Notes under the pieces: model-generated
The model's database searches: none
The model's input: only the letters and a program-made list of their open reading frames with translations
What the model was told of the DNA's origin: nothing
Source of the DNA: Agapetus fuscipes
Taxonomy: Eukaryota; Arthropoda; Insecta; Trichoptera; Glossosomatidae
Direction of reading: 5' to 3'
Assembly (NCBI GenBank): GCA_951799405.1
Contig: CATOGX010000090.1
Span: 18,974 to 82,973, forward strand
Length of the DNA stretch: 64,000 nucleotides
Shown: positions 10,208 to 18,960 of the stretch, one piece after another
Position numbering within the stretch: the stretch's first letter is position 1
How the letters are laid out: every line of letters begins with the position of its first letter
Translations under genes and position numbers: made by a program

Positions 10208-10545
10208 TCCGGTCCGGTCAATAGCTCAGTTGGTAGAGTGCTTGCACTCCACGCCGTGAGCTCGGGTTCGAATCCCTCCAAGAGTGTGTCAGAAATGATT
10301 TCCCCGTTTCTGTATTTATTTCAAACCCCAAAATCAAATACCGGCGAGGCTTACTCAGCCTTCACAAGAAATGCGTACCAGCCCTCTCGGGAGCTGGGAA
10401 AACCCCCACTTCAACAGAAGGGATTGGCGTAAGGCCGGCCCCATTACCAGTAAAAATAAATAGGTTCAACTCGCCACATGCGACCCCTTCGGAAATAACG
10501 CGGCAAGAAGTTAAACTATATGTGTAGCTTAGTTGCGAGTTGCGA
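10208..10545 (+). mobile_element. SINE family B (tRNA-derived), near full length
   Basis: The head has a pol III A box (TAGCTCAGTTGG) and B box (GGGTTCGAATCC). The body is about 270 bp, with blocks TACTCAGCCTTCACAAGAAA and GGTTCAACTCGCCACATGCG and the end CTATATGTGTAGCTTAGTTGCG. It does not fold as a tRNA: the acceptor ends do not pair. The same order recurs at 38478, 34488, 47193, 48711 and 55438. Confidence 0.85.
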
Positions 10546-10562
10546 GGTACGTATCTAGGGCT

Positions 10563-10690
10563 TGACCGGTGTGCAGTCTAGTGGTAACGCTTCGGACTCT
10601 TAAATGGCAGGTCGTGGGTTCGAATCAGGGGCGTGCATCCCATACAGGCATATGCGCCTAATAGGTAGGCAATAAACGGTAAAAACGCAT
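10563..10690 (+). mobile_element. SINE family C (tRNA-derived head)
   Basis: Head GACCGGTGTGCAGTCTAGTG with B box GGGTTCGAATC, followed by a short body ending near CGTTTTTACC in reverse. It directly follows a SINE B. The mirror copy is 38340-38472. The head resembles family A but the body differs. Confidence 0.6.
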
Positions 10691-10694
10691 TTCA

Positions 10695-10965
10695 GCTAAA
10701 TATTCTAATCCAATCTATCTAATCTAAGTTGCAAATATATGTTACATTGGAGATTCACATTACATGTATTTTCACAAGCTGACACATACAAGTTCGCGCT
10801 TGCACATGCCGCATGTGAACCTACAACATTAAAACCAAATCTTAAATGGACATACTCTTGCTGTCCTTTCCTGAAACAGTGGTGGCATTGGCAAAGTGAA
10901 CCATTTTTAAACCATGGGTGGTCAGCCGCATATCAACCTATAAGTCAAGGAACATAAATATTGAG
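10695..10965 (-). mobile_element. LINE 3'-unit copy, minus strand
   Basis: Stand-alone unit beginning at the conserved CCTTGACTTATAGG boundary (minus strand) and ending in TTAGATTAGATAG-like repeats. No RT codons. Mirror 38075-38335. Confidence 0.8.
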
Positions 10966-11079
10966 ATTTAAAATTCAATATTTAAGTTCGATTGGAGCCA
11001 TCGTTAGCATTTCAGTCAATTTCAAATGAGTTATTTTAAAGAAATGGGAAAAATATATATTCTGGAATGTATCTGTCCC

Positions 11080-11290
11080 TATGCATGCGCCTGGTTCGAA
11101 TCCCGGTGGAGCACAAAATATATACGTGACGTGGCTAAGCTCAAACCTTCCTCATACCTGTCCCGCATGTATGTGTCAGAAGGACCCACATCACGTGAAC
11201 GCTCATTCAAAGCTTTATATTTTCAAGTCACAGAAGTCCTTTCCGTGATGTTGAAAGCGACGGCACGGTAACAAACAAACCTCCAGGTCA
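11080..11290 (+). mobile_element. SINE-like element with partial tRNA head and distinct body
   Basis: Begins in a B-box-like GGTTCGAATCCCGGTGGAGC shared with family A, then a different body with GACCCACATCACGTGAACGC. Part of this body resembles the insert at 12673-12929. Mirror 37780-37960. Confidence 0.5.
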
Positions 11291-11342
11291 GAGGCGTGCC
11301 CATGACTCTAAAAGTAAGTGAATTGATGCTACTGAAGCTAGT

Positions 11343-11527
11343 AGCATACCTCCACATATAATGTAACTTCTTGCCGCGTTCTCCCCGAAGGGTTCGCATG
11401 TGGCGAGTGGAACCTATTTATTTGTACAGGTAAGGGGTTCTGCCTCACGCCAACAACTTCAGTTGAAGTAGAGGTTTCCCAGATCCCGAGGAAGCTGGTT
11501 CTCATTCATTGTGAAGGCTGAGTAAAC
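11343..11527 (-). mobile_element. SINE family B fragment
   Basis: Body of family B in reverse orientation, with the CAAGAAGTTACA block and the CTCAGCCTTCACAA block in the expected reversed order; the head is missing. Mirror 37507-37697. Confidence 0.7.
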
Positions 11528-11570
11528 CATAATATAAAATTAGTTGCAAAGATATATTTTTTTAAGAAAT

Positions 11571-11757
11571 CCTGTGCGGGAGACTACCTAGATTCTAGAG
11601 ACTCTAGGGGTCTATGACGTGTACGAGCTTGGTCGTCGCTACAAAGCGCCAATACTCAAGCAAGACTCAGCTGCTGTAAGGCTGGATGGACCTTTGGTGA
11701 CCGGTCATTGGTAAAGGTTTATGAATTTTTCAACCCAGCGAAGAACAAATTAAAGAC
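11571..11757 (-). mobile_element. SINE family A fragment
   Basis: Reverse-complement body of family A (CTTGCTTGAG...GGCGCTTTGTAGCG, reversed) joined to a short AATCCTGTGCGGGAGACTAC block that also ends the copy at 58684-58995. No head. Mirror 37262-37478. Confidence 0.65.
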
Positions 11758-12374
11758 ATTTAAGATTGATATTAAATGCATGCCAACAAACAGAGAAATG
11801 TAAGTTCACGTGTACAAATGCTGCATGTGTCTGCCAGTGGTGTTGAACCCGTGATATTTGGGAAAGTAAGGCAGTCTACATACCGCTCCCCCAGTTCTTG
11901 TTTATCGTATACGCCAATCTTGTCAAATATGACTTTTTCATGCAGTTGTCTTATGAATCAAATTCTACACAATCTGAGCTAAGAAAAACCGTAAAACTCG
12001 ATAATGTGAGAGTTCTTTTAAATATTTTTTAAATGAATTTCTTGTTTTCATAAGACACATTGGTCCAGTACACATGCAAACGTTGCAAATGTAAAATTTT
12101 CTCAATGGCGTATACAATAAACAAGAACTAAGGCAGCGATACATACTCAGTTCCCAATCGAATGGTACGCAAAGACAGCAGTCGAAAGTATGATTTATTT
12201 GAAATGTATTGATTTTTAAATAAAAGCGAGCGCACTTCCATGGTTGGTATCTGTGGGCAAACATCTGAGTAAAAAATACGTAACATTTCAACTGCCAAGT
12301 CATGGTGGGTCGATATCACAAACGACTGTTTAAAAATATCCAAATATATGTATATACTTCTTATACTTATCTAA

Positions 12375-12489
12375 TTTTAGTTGCAAAGACATATTTAAAT
12401 TTACAGTTCATATTAAATGCATTCCCACAAACAGACTCGTGTAAGTTCTCGTTTGCACATGCCGCATATGAACTTAATACAACATAAAA
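12375..12489 (-). mobile_element. LINE 3'-unit, terminal part
   Basis: Only the last about 110 bp of the unit, abutting the head of SINE A at 12490. Mirror 36529-36640. Confidence 0.65.
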
Positions 12490-13062
12490 TGACCGGTCCG
12501 TACTCCAGTGGTAGCACTTCTGACTCGTAAATGGAAGGTTATGGGTTCGAAACCCGGCGAAGCACAAAAGAATATACCATTTATATTTTCAAATGTGCTC
12601 TTTGCTTGGTGAAAAAATTCATATACCTTTACCAAAGACCGGTCACTGAAAGGTTCACCCAAACTTACAGCATATTGCGAAAGCCCACCTCATACCCATT
12701 CCGTTGGTACACTTACATCCGGGGAAGCGTATCACAGAACGCTCATGCAATGCTATAATTTTTTTGTGGCGGAAGTCCTTACCGATAGTCGTGACCCGAC
12801 CCAGCAGTGATTCTAGATCTACCTGTTCGTCCTCTAGAGAAAACAGCAAAAAGCCGAAGTTACTGACTCGGTGAAATGTCATCGAGATGTGCTTCTTACT
12901 ACTTCGTGCCAATCACAAAGGATGTGCTTACTTACAGCAACTGGATCTTGCTTGAGAATTAGCGCTTTCTACAGCGACGACCAAGCTCGCAGAGGGCTCT
13001 TGAGGTGTGATGCACACAAAAACAGCGCTAACCAAATAAATCAGCCTAATTTTATTTTTTAA
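12490..13062 (+). mobile_element. SINE family A copy, split by a 257-bp insert
   Basis: Head GACCGGTCCGTACTCCAGTG (A box) and GGGTTCGAAACCCGG (B box), then body to ACAGCGCTAACCAAATAAAT. An insert at 12673-12929 interrupts the body. The arm B counterpart (36237-36528, minus) is uninterrupted at the equivalent position. Confidence 0.8.
12673..12929. mobile_element. 257-bp insertion in a SINE, with target duplication
   Basis: Flanked by ACTTACAGCA at 12663-12672 and 12930-12939; the uninterrupted SINE in arm B has one copy of this site. The interior shares short stretches with the 11080-11290 element (Ctcat...cccattccg, gaacgctcat, gaagtcctt). No terminal repeats or clear pol III boxes are seen, so the class is unknown. 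Confidence 0.7.
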
Positions 13063-13064
13063 AC

Positions 13065-13200
13065 CCGATCTCAAATGAACATAAGCCCTGCTACTCTCGC
13101 CGACCTTCCCTGAAACGGGGTGTCATTGGAAAAGTGAACCTTGTATTACAGCATGTGTGGTCAGCCTCATACCAACCTATAAGTCAAGGAACACAAACAA
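13065..13200 (-). mobile_element. LINE 3'-unit, 5' part
   Basis: Minus-strand CCTTGACTTATAGG boundary to the GTTCATTTGAGAT block; the tail is absent. Mirror 36080-36220. Confidence 0.65.
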
Positions 13201-13299
13201 TGTAACAATAAAATTAAAATCTACAAAAAATCTATAAAACATGAGAATAGGAAACTTCAGCTTCAGCTTTAGCTTAATATGTCACGAATTCAGTTTTAC

Positions 13300-13510
13300 C
13301 TTATTCCTTGACTTATGGGTTGGTATAAAGCTGACTACCCCTACTGTAAAAAATACTTCACTTTGCCAATGTCATCTCTGTTTCAGGGAAGGTCGGCTTA
13401 TGTTCATTTAAGATTGGATTTTTATATCGTAAGTATACTTGCGGCATGTTTAAGCGCGAACTTATACGTTTATGTTTGTGGAAATACATTTAAAATGAAT
13501 CTAAAAGTAA
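13300..13510 (+). mobile_element. LINE 3'-unit copy, plus strand
   Basis: Starts at TTCCTTGACTTATGGG and runs to AAATTATTATTATTATTAC. Diverged from the other copies. Mirror 35335-35560. Confidence 0.7.
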
Positions 13511-13909
13511 ATTATTATTATTATTACACCAGCCGTTCACAGCACCAATGTAAGAGTCGTGAAAGTGTACCGGGTTCATTTTGATAATGTACAAATTTAT
13601 TTTGCAACTTTTGCCACCATCTTTTCTCTGCAGGGTTGTATTTTACGATTTAAACATTTTTAGGCTAATTATAATATCGTGTTGGAATATTTAAGCGCGC
13701 TCCGCAACAGCGAAACTTTCCCTATAAATTATTGCGGGAAACTGCGCAAATAAAAATGCTGTGAAATAAACACTCCGAGTTTCCCCACATTTTCATCATC
13801 ATCATCATAAGCCCAACAACCTGATACGGGTCTTGGCCTCCTTGATCAACCGTTGCCAATGCTGTCTGTCCTCCAGCTCCATCTGTAATCTTAAATCTAG
13901 ATGTATTTA

Positions 13910-14205
13910 TCGGTCCGTAGTCCAGTGGTATAGCTTCGGACTCGTAAATGGAAGGTTGTGGGTTCGAATTTCGGCGGAGCACAAAAATATACCATTTATA
14001 ATTTCAAATTTACTCTTCGCTGGATTGAAAAATTCATAAACCTTTACCAAAGACCGATCATAAAAAGGTCCATGCAGCCTTACAACAACTGGGTCTTGCT
14101 TGAGAATTGGCGCTTTCTACAGCGACGACCAAGCTCACCGAGGGCTCTTGAGATGTGATACACACAAAAACAGCGCCCAACTAAAAAATCAGTCTAATTT
14201 CATTT
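13910..14205 (+). mobile_element. SINE family A, near full length
   Basis: Head CGGTCCGTAGTCCAGTGG with B box GGGTTCGAATTTCGG, body through GAGAATTGGCGCTTTCTACA, end in AATCAGTCTAATTTC. In arm B only the distal half is left (34182-34310); the head half is replaced by other sequence. Confidence 0.8.
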
Positions 14206-14672
14206 TTAATTTTTAAACTAACAAGAGACATCTCTTTACTTGGTAACAACCGGTATTAACGCATACTTGTGTCTTGTATGCTTTCACCGCCCACGCTGGC
14301 AGCACATTTCCATTTCGTGCTTCGAGAACATTCCATCCCCTAATCACCACATGGCGGGACGGCGCGCATGAAACCTATTTATCTGTACAGGAAACTAAAA
14401 CCGTAAAACTGAAAATTCCGCCGAATAAAAAAGATTAAATCATACAACACCAGATTTTTTGTACGTCGGTAATCTAACAGTAGTACATGTGACTGTTTGT
14501 GCAACTCTCTTTCAGCTAAGATTAAAAATGAGAAAACAAAACTCACCATACAACACCCTTTCACAAGGTCAGTCTCCCCTCCACTGACCCACGCCCTGTA
14601 TATCCATCCCATCCGGGGATGTGTCATGGGACTCGCATGCAAAGAGATGCGAGTGGCAGAAGGCCCTCCCGT

Positions 14673-15502
14673 CTAATCTAATCTAAGCTGCAAAGATATA
14701 TATCATTTAAGATTTAAATTAAATGCATTCCCACAAGCAGATATGTATAATTTCGCGCTAACACATGCCGCATGTGGACCTACAATTTAAAAACCCAATC
14801 TCAAATGAACATAAGCCTTGCAACTCTTGCCGTCCTTCCCTGAAACAGGGGTGACATTGGCAAAGTGAACCAATTTTTTATATTATGGGTGGTCAGCCGC
14901 ATAACAACCTATAAGTCAAGGAACATACATGACAAATTACATTTTTTAAATCAATAAATAACAATATATACATGGACATAAAAAAAAACTAAATCATACA
15001 ACCAATTTCACTTTAACAAACCCTAGCCGCCAACATCACAGATCAACCGCCATTTCTTTCTATCCTTGCATACTTCTTTCATTTCCTCCAGAGTCATAAC
15101 CTTCTTCATACAAGCTCTTCTTTTATTATGACTCTGGATATTCCATTCATTCGCAATTTCGGATATTCGGTCCATCCATACCTTTCTCGGTCTTCCTCTA
15201 CCACGGCATCCATCTATTCTACCAACATATACTTTCTTCGTCAGTCTTTCCTCATTCATTCTCTCTTTATGCCCAAACCATCTTAACAAACTTATTTTAA
15301 TCTTCACTTTCACACTTTATTTTGCACCACATTCTTTTCTTACAAAATCATTCCTCACCCTGTCACTCCGTTTTTTCCCAATCATACTTCTTAGAAAGTC
15401 CATTTCAACAGTATGGACTTTACTAATTTCACTTTCATTCACCGTCCAGGCCTCGCTTCCATACATCAAGGTGGGTAAAAGTATGCCACTGCGTACCGCG
15501 TA
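14673..15502 (-). mobile_element. 5'-truncated LINE copy, present only in arm A
   Basis: Minus strand: starts in RT codons (LLPTLMYGSEAWTVNESEIS region), runs through the C-terminal motifs and 3' unit and ends in AGATTAGATTAG at 14673. A short target duplication CCGT flanks it (14669-14672, 15503-15506). Arm B at about 33715-33725 reads straight through as CTTCACGGGAGGGCC, the empty site. The truncated end carries more of the ORF than the 1050-7935 copy. Confidence 0.85.
15023..15502 (-). pseudogene. LINE RT C-terminal fragment with one in-frame stop
   Basis: Two open stretches (15317-15502 and 15023-15313) are in the same frame, separated by a TAA at 15314-15316. Motifs: MYGSEAW, SKVHTVEMDFLRSMIGKKR, GHKERM, RGRGRPRKVWMDR and KDRKKWRLIC. 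It overlaps strongly with the fragment at 7515-7935. Inactive through truncation and the stop. Confidence 0.8.
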
Positions 15503-15606
15503 CCGTGAAGCTACACTTTCCCAAGTGTTTACACAAAGCAAAGGAGGCTCAGAAATCACTGAAAGATTATAGCTGCTCACTCACAAACTCACCATACAGG
15601 GAAGAA

Positions 15607-16049
15607 TAGGGTAATTGCAGTGGTGGGGAAAACGATTACAAATAATATGGTTGTGTAGAGTACATTTTAAGGATCACAACCATTTATTTTTTAAGTAGTA
15701 AAACTAAAGATATCATTGATTATTTTCAAAAATAAAATGCCGAGAATTTGAATCCCGACAAGACGTAGCGCGGCCGGCTAGCCACGTTGTGACGTCAAAA
15801 TGGCGGAGATGGATCTGACAGTCTTCGAGGGTCTAACGGTACACTCCACAGATCCGAAGATCCATCGACGTAATATCCGCCTAAATAAAAAAAATGCCCT
15901 GTTTTACCGGAAATCGAAAATGCGCGAATTTTAAAGAGCTATAATTAAAAAACTAAGCCAGATATTATTTTTTTTAATAGCAAATGTATTTTTAAGAATG
16001 TAGTCTATCATTTTATGAAATTAATAAAAATGTGAAGTTAATTACCCTA
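15607..16049. mobile_element. MITE with TAGGGTAATT termini
   Basis: 443 bp beginning TAGGGTAATTGCAG and ending AATTACCCTA, giving a 10-bp terminal inverted repeat. TA at both ends would fit Tc1/mariner-type target use. No ORF. The arm B copy is 33187-33625, whose far end has lost its TIR. A relative with the same termini sits at 35564-35981. Confidence 0.65.
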
Positions 16050-16639
16050 TTGAGGGACGACGAGCTCCAGGTCGAAGATGAATATTTTGTTGAAGGACCT
16101 GAAAGAGTGATCGGACAGAAGCACAACATCCCTATTTCGTGTTGCAATACCGAAGGTGCCAATTGCTAAAATAATCACCAATTTTCACTGAAGAGGCACA
16201 AGAAGAAAAATATTGTTATGTTTGTACGCGAATTCATTTTTTTTCGGTTCAGATACAGAGTCACATTACACTTTCTCAATACAACGCTCAGCTGGCTTCT
16301 CTCCTATACAGAGTTTTGGGCTTTATTATATAGCAAGAATAAAGAACATTCTCAAATCATTGTGAATTGGAACCTTTTGATACTTTACTAGAACATCCGA
16401 TCAAACACTTGAACAATACAAATCAAATTATATAAATACCTAACTTCTATTTATTTCTAGAGAGATTTCCCAGACTTTATTATTAACTCACACAGACAAA
16501 AAAAGACAATTCGCAACACACAACTACATATTCGAAACAATATTTTAACGGTTTTATTCAAAACCAACATCAATCGCCACTTCCTTGCAGCGCCTCACGA
16601 CAGAAGCAACAATTCAAGCAACACCTCTGCGGCACCCTT
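16050..16639. other. Non-coding arm A sequence
   Basis: No gene recognised. Mirror in arm B at about 32601-33186. Bases 16050-16260 could encode short peptides in the reverse frame, but these look like chance. Confidence 0.5.
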
Positions 16640-16890
16640 CCAAGATGACATAGACCCCCGAGACTTTCAAGAATTGGAGAGCCTCCTGCACAGGATTCAA
16701 AAACAAAGATTATGTTGGCATGTAAAGAATTACTTATGTAAGTTTCATCGCAAACTGTTCAGTAGTTTAGGAATCCATACAGGACAAACATACATCCGTT
16801 TTATTTTACATATTAGATACACATGCTTCCAGGGTGATATAGACCCCCGGAACTTTCAAGAATTTGGGAGCCTCCCGCACAGGGTTCCTT
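16640..16890. repeat. Unclassified interspersed repeat with two similar ends
   Basis: GACATAGACCCCCGAGACTT (16649-) and ATATAGACCCCCGGAACTTT (16840-) are near copies about 190 bp apart, each followed by CAGGATTC or CAGGGTTCCTT. The related block AATCCTGTGCGGGAG occurs at 11571, 37460 and 58980. Class unknown; Helitron-like origin is only a guess. Mirror 32328-32600. Confidence 0.45.
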
Positions 16891-17162
16891 AAAATAGAAA
16901 ACAGAATACATTTTTTTTTTCTAGAAATTTCTTTCAGCTCCCAAGTGTTTTACCCACTGGAGTCCAAATGTTTTTATGTATAAGTTACATAAATGCTTTT
17001 GCACGATTGAGGTCACAGCGTATGCCCATTCTCTCACTAGACTTTTACTGTGTATGCGCTTAAATGGGTGACAGGTTGGAACGGCACAGTGACAAAACGA
17101 CACCTGATATAACGACACATGACAGAACAAGACAGAAAATACATTACTATGAAAGCAACACT

Positions 17163-17406
17163 ATAATCTATAATCAAAGATGTATAAACATTAAAAACTC
17201 AAATCAAATGCATGCCCACCGACACGTGTAAGTTCGCGCTTACAAATAGGTACTGAACGTGTACTTACAAATTAAAATCCATGCCTCAAATGAGCTGCCT
17301 TGCAACTTTTGACGACCTTCCTGAAACAGGGGGGACATTAGTAAAGTGAACCATTTTTTACGGTATGGATGGTCAGCCTCATACCAGCTTTTAAGTCAAG
17401 GAATAA
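17163..17406 (-). mobile_element. LINE 3'-unit copy
   Basis: Diverged copy on the minus strand: CCTTGACTTAAAAGCTGG boundary to the TATAATCTATAATC end. It separates two opposite-orientation patches of the GTGTCGTT minisatellite motif. Mirror 31838-32070. Confidence 0.7.
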
Positions 17407-17462
17407 AGCATAAAAATCACATACCTCGAGGTAAGTGATTTTTTTTACGTACCATTTATGGT

Positions 17463-17970
17463 ATGTTCTGTTTTAAGTGTGTGGTGTTTTATCATGTGAT
17501 GTTTTGTCTTGTGATGTTTGTCATTGTAATGTACTTTCCTGTGCCTTTTTATCACTGTGTTGTTCTTTCATGTGTCGTTCTGTCATGTGTCGTTTTGTCA
17601 TGTGACGTTATGTCATGCATCGTTTCTGTGATGTGTCGTTCTGTCATGTGTCGTTCTGTCATGTGTCATTCTGTCATATTGATGTTCTGTCATGTGTCGT
17701 TCTGCCATATGTCGTTCTGTAATGTGTCGTTTTATCATGTGTCGTTCTGTCATGTGTCATTCTGTCATATTGATGTTCTGTCATGTGTCGTTCTGCCATA
17801 TGTCGTTCTGTAATGTGTCGTTTTATCATGTGTCGTTCTGTCATGTGTCGTTCTGTTACTGTGTCGTTCTTTCATGTGTCGTTCTTTCATGTGTCGTTCT
17901 GTAATGTGTCGTTCTTTAATGTGTCGTTCTGTCATGTGACGTTCTGCCACTGTGTCGTTCTAACATGGAA
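17463..17970 (+). repeat. Minisatellite, about 15-bp unit (GTGTCGTTCTGTCAT)
   Basis: About 30 units of GTGTCGTTCTGTCAT with variants (TAAT, CCAT, TTTC in place of GTCAT). A longer period of about 81 bp is visible: the block with GTCATATTGATGTTCTG at 17675 recurs at 17766. It is translatable in several frames (HVSFC, MCRSV), but these are artefacts of the repeat. A short reverse-oriented patch is at 17095-17145. It lies just outside the end of arm A homology. Confidence 0.9.
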
Positions 17971-18162
17971 CCGCTGAAATGAACCGCCAAAGGTGCAACG
18001 GAGCGGATGCAAGCGATCCCAGAGACAGGGTGCATTATCGTTATATAAGGGAGCAGCGACTAAGCGCCATTCTTCCCGCTGTCGTGCCAAAGGAAAGGAG
18101 GCAAAATGTGAACCACTGAGTCAGTAGGTCGTAAACAGACACGGGTAAAGCCAATCAGAGGC

Positions 18163-18360
18163 CCTGGTTCCATAGCTCAGTTGGTAGAGTGCTTGCATTC
18201 CGTGCCGAGAGCTCGGGTTCGAATCTTTCATTTACGCAACCACTTTTCTACGGACCGGTCATGTGTATTGTGTAAGCGCGAACTTACACATATCTGCTTG
18301 TGTGCATGCATTTAATATGAATCTTGGATGTAAAATTATATCTGCAAATTACACAAAAAA
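18163..18360 (+). mobile_element. SINE B head joined to antisense SINE A head and LINE tail
   Basis: CATAGCTCAGTTGGTAGAGT to GGGTTCGAATC (family B head) runs directly into TTTACGCAACCACTTTTCTACGG, the reverse of a family A head, then GGTCAT and the LINE tail (GTGTAAGCGCGAACTTACAC, ending in TGCAAATTACA). Confidence 0.65.
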
Positions 18361-18592
18361 AAAAAAATAAGCGACAAAAAGTAAATTGTTCAGGAGAGCA
18401 GTTTAAAGTTTGAGTTTGCAGAAGGTATACTTGACACTGGCCTGCTCTCCGCGGGAATCGCCATACAGAAAAAGAAGAAGAAGAGTTTGCAGAAAAATGA
18501 CATAACTTTTCTATTTTTCATATCGTTAAAATAAAAACAACTCTGAAATAAATAAATAAATAAAGGCATTTAAATATTGGCGTTAATATTAT

Positions 18593-18960
18593 ATTGTATG
18601 AAAAAGGTTATGACTCTGGATGAAATAAAAGAAGTATGCAAGGACAGGAAGAAGTGGCGGCTAATCTGCAATGCTGATTTGTAATGTTGGTTTATTAGTT
18701 TGCTACATTTTTTGCATAAGAATTTTTTTACTTCTTTTGTATAGATTTATTTTTAAGGTTTTGTTGTTGTTTTTTTTTTATACTTAAATGTTATTTATTA
18801 CTCGTATTCCTTGACTTATAGGTTGGTATGAGGCTGACCACCCATACTGTAAAAAATGGTTCACTTTGCCAATGTTACCCCTGTTTCAGGGAATGTCGGC
18901 AAGAGTTGCAGGGCTTATGTTCATATGAGGTTTGGATTTTATTTGTAAGTACTGTAGAGT
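18593..18960 (+). mobile_element. 5'-truncated LINE copy, 3' end lost
   Basis: Begins in RT codons (KKVMTLDE-like, frame broken by a change giving IKEVCKDRKKWRLICN), then 3' UTR and the unit to TTTGGATTTTATTTGTAAGT, where it is cut. No GATTA tail. Confidence 0.75.

Larger units (their letters stand above)
1..17457 (+). repeat. Arm A of a large inverted duplication
   Basis: The sequence from 1 to about 17457 reappears in reverse complement at 31764-42146. Landmarks match in mirrored order: a small ORF with identical residues (46-423 versus 41724-42101), SINE and LINE copies, and short unique stretches. Arm A is about 7 kb longer because it carries insertions absent from arm B. It is cut at the left window edge, since homology already exists at base 1. 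Divergence is low: several mirrored reading frames are identical or differ by one or two residues. Whether this is a genomic palindrome or a haplotype artefact cannot be decided here. Confidence 0.95.

Noticed and set aside
10208..10285. tRNA gene (also at 18163, 34750, 38760, 47193, 48711, 55438)
   Set aside because: A and B boxes are present, but acceptor-stem halves do not pair and the sequence continues in a shared 270-bp body; these are SINE heads.
12490..12570. tRNA gene (also at 13910, 23756, 43729, 58684)
   Set aside because: Same reasoning: the tRNA-like head is followed by a conserved SINE A body at every place.
13800..13900. Host exon near GGAGGACAGACAGCA
   Set aside because: The sequence resembles the C-terminal end of a LINE ORF (RQHWQRLIKEAKTRI-like codons on the minus strand), not a host gene, and is too short to list with confidence.
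16640..16890. Helitron
   Set aside because: CTACTGAACAGTTTGCGATG resembles text in some insect Helitrons, but I could not find the TC start or a hairpin plus CTRR end.
17485..17970. CRISPR array
   Set aside because: The repeat has no unique spacers of constant size; it is a plain tandem repeat in eukaryotic DNA.
17463..17977. Cysteine-rich repeat protein from open frames on both strands
   Set aside because: The frames are open only because the 15-bp minisatellite unit is a multiple of three without stops.
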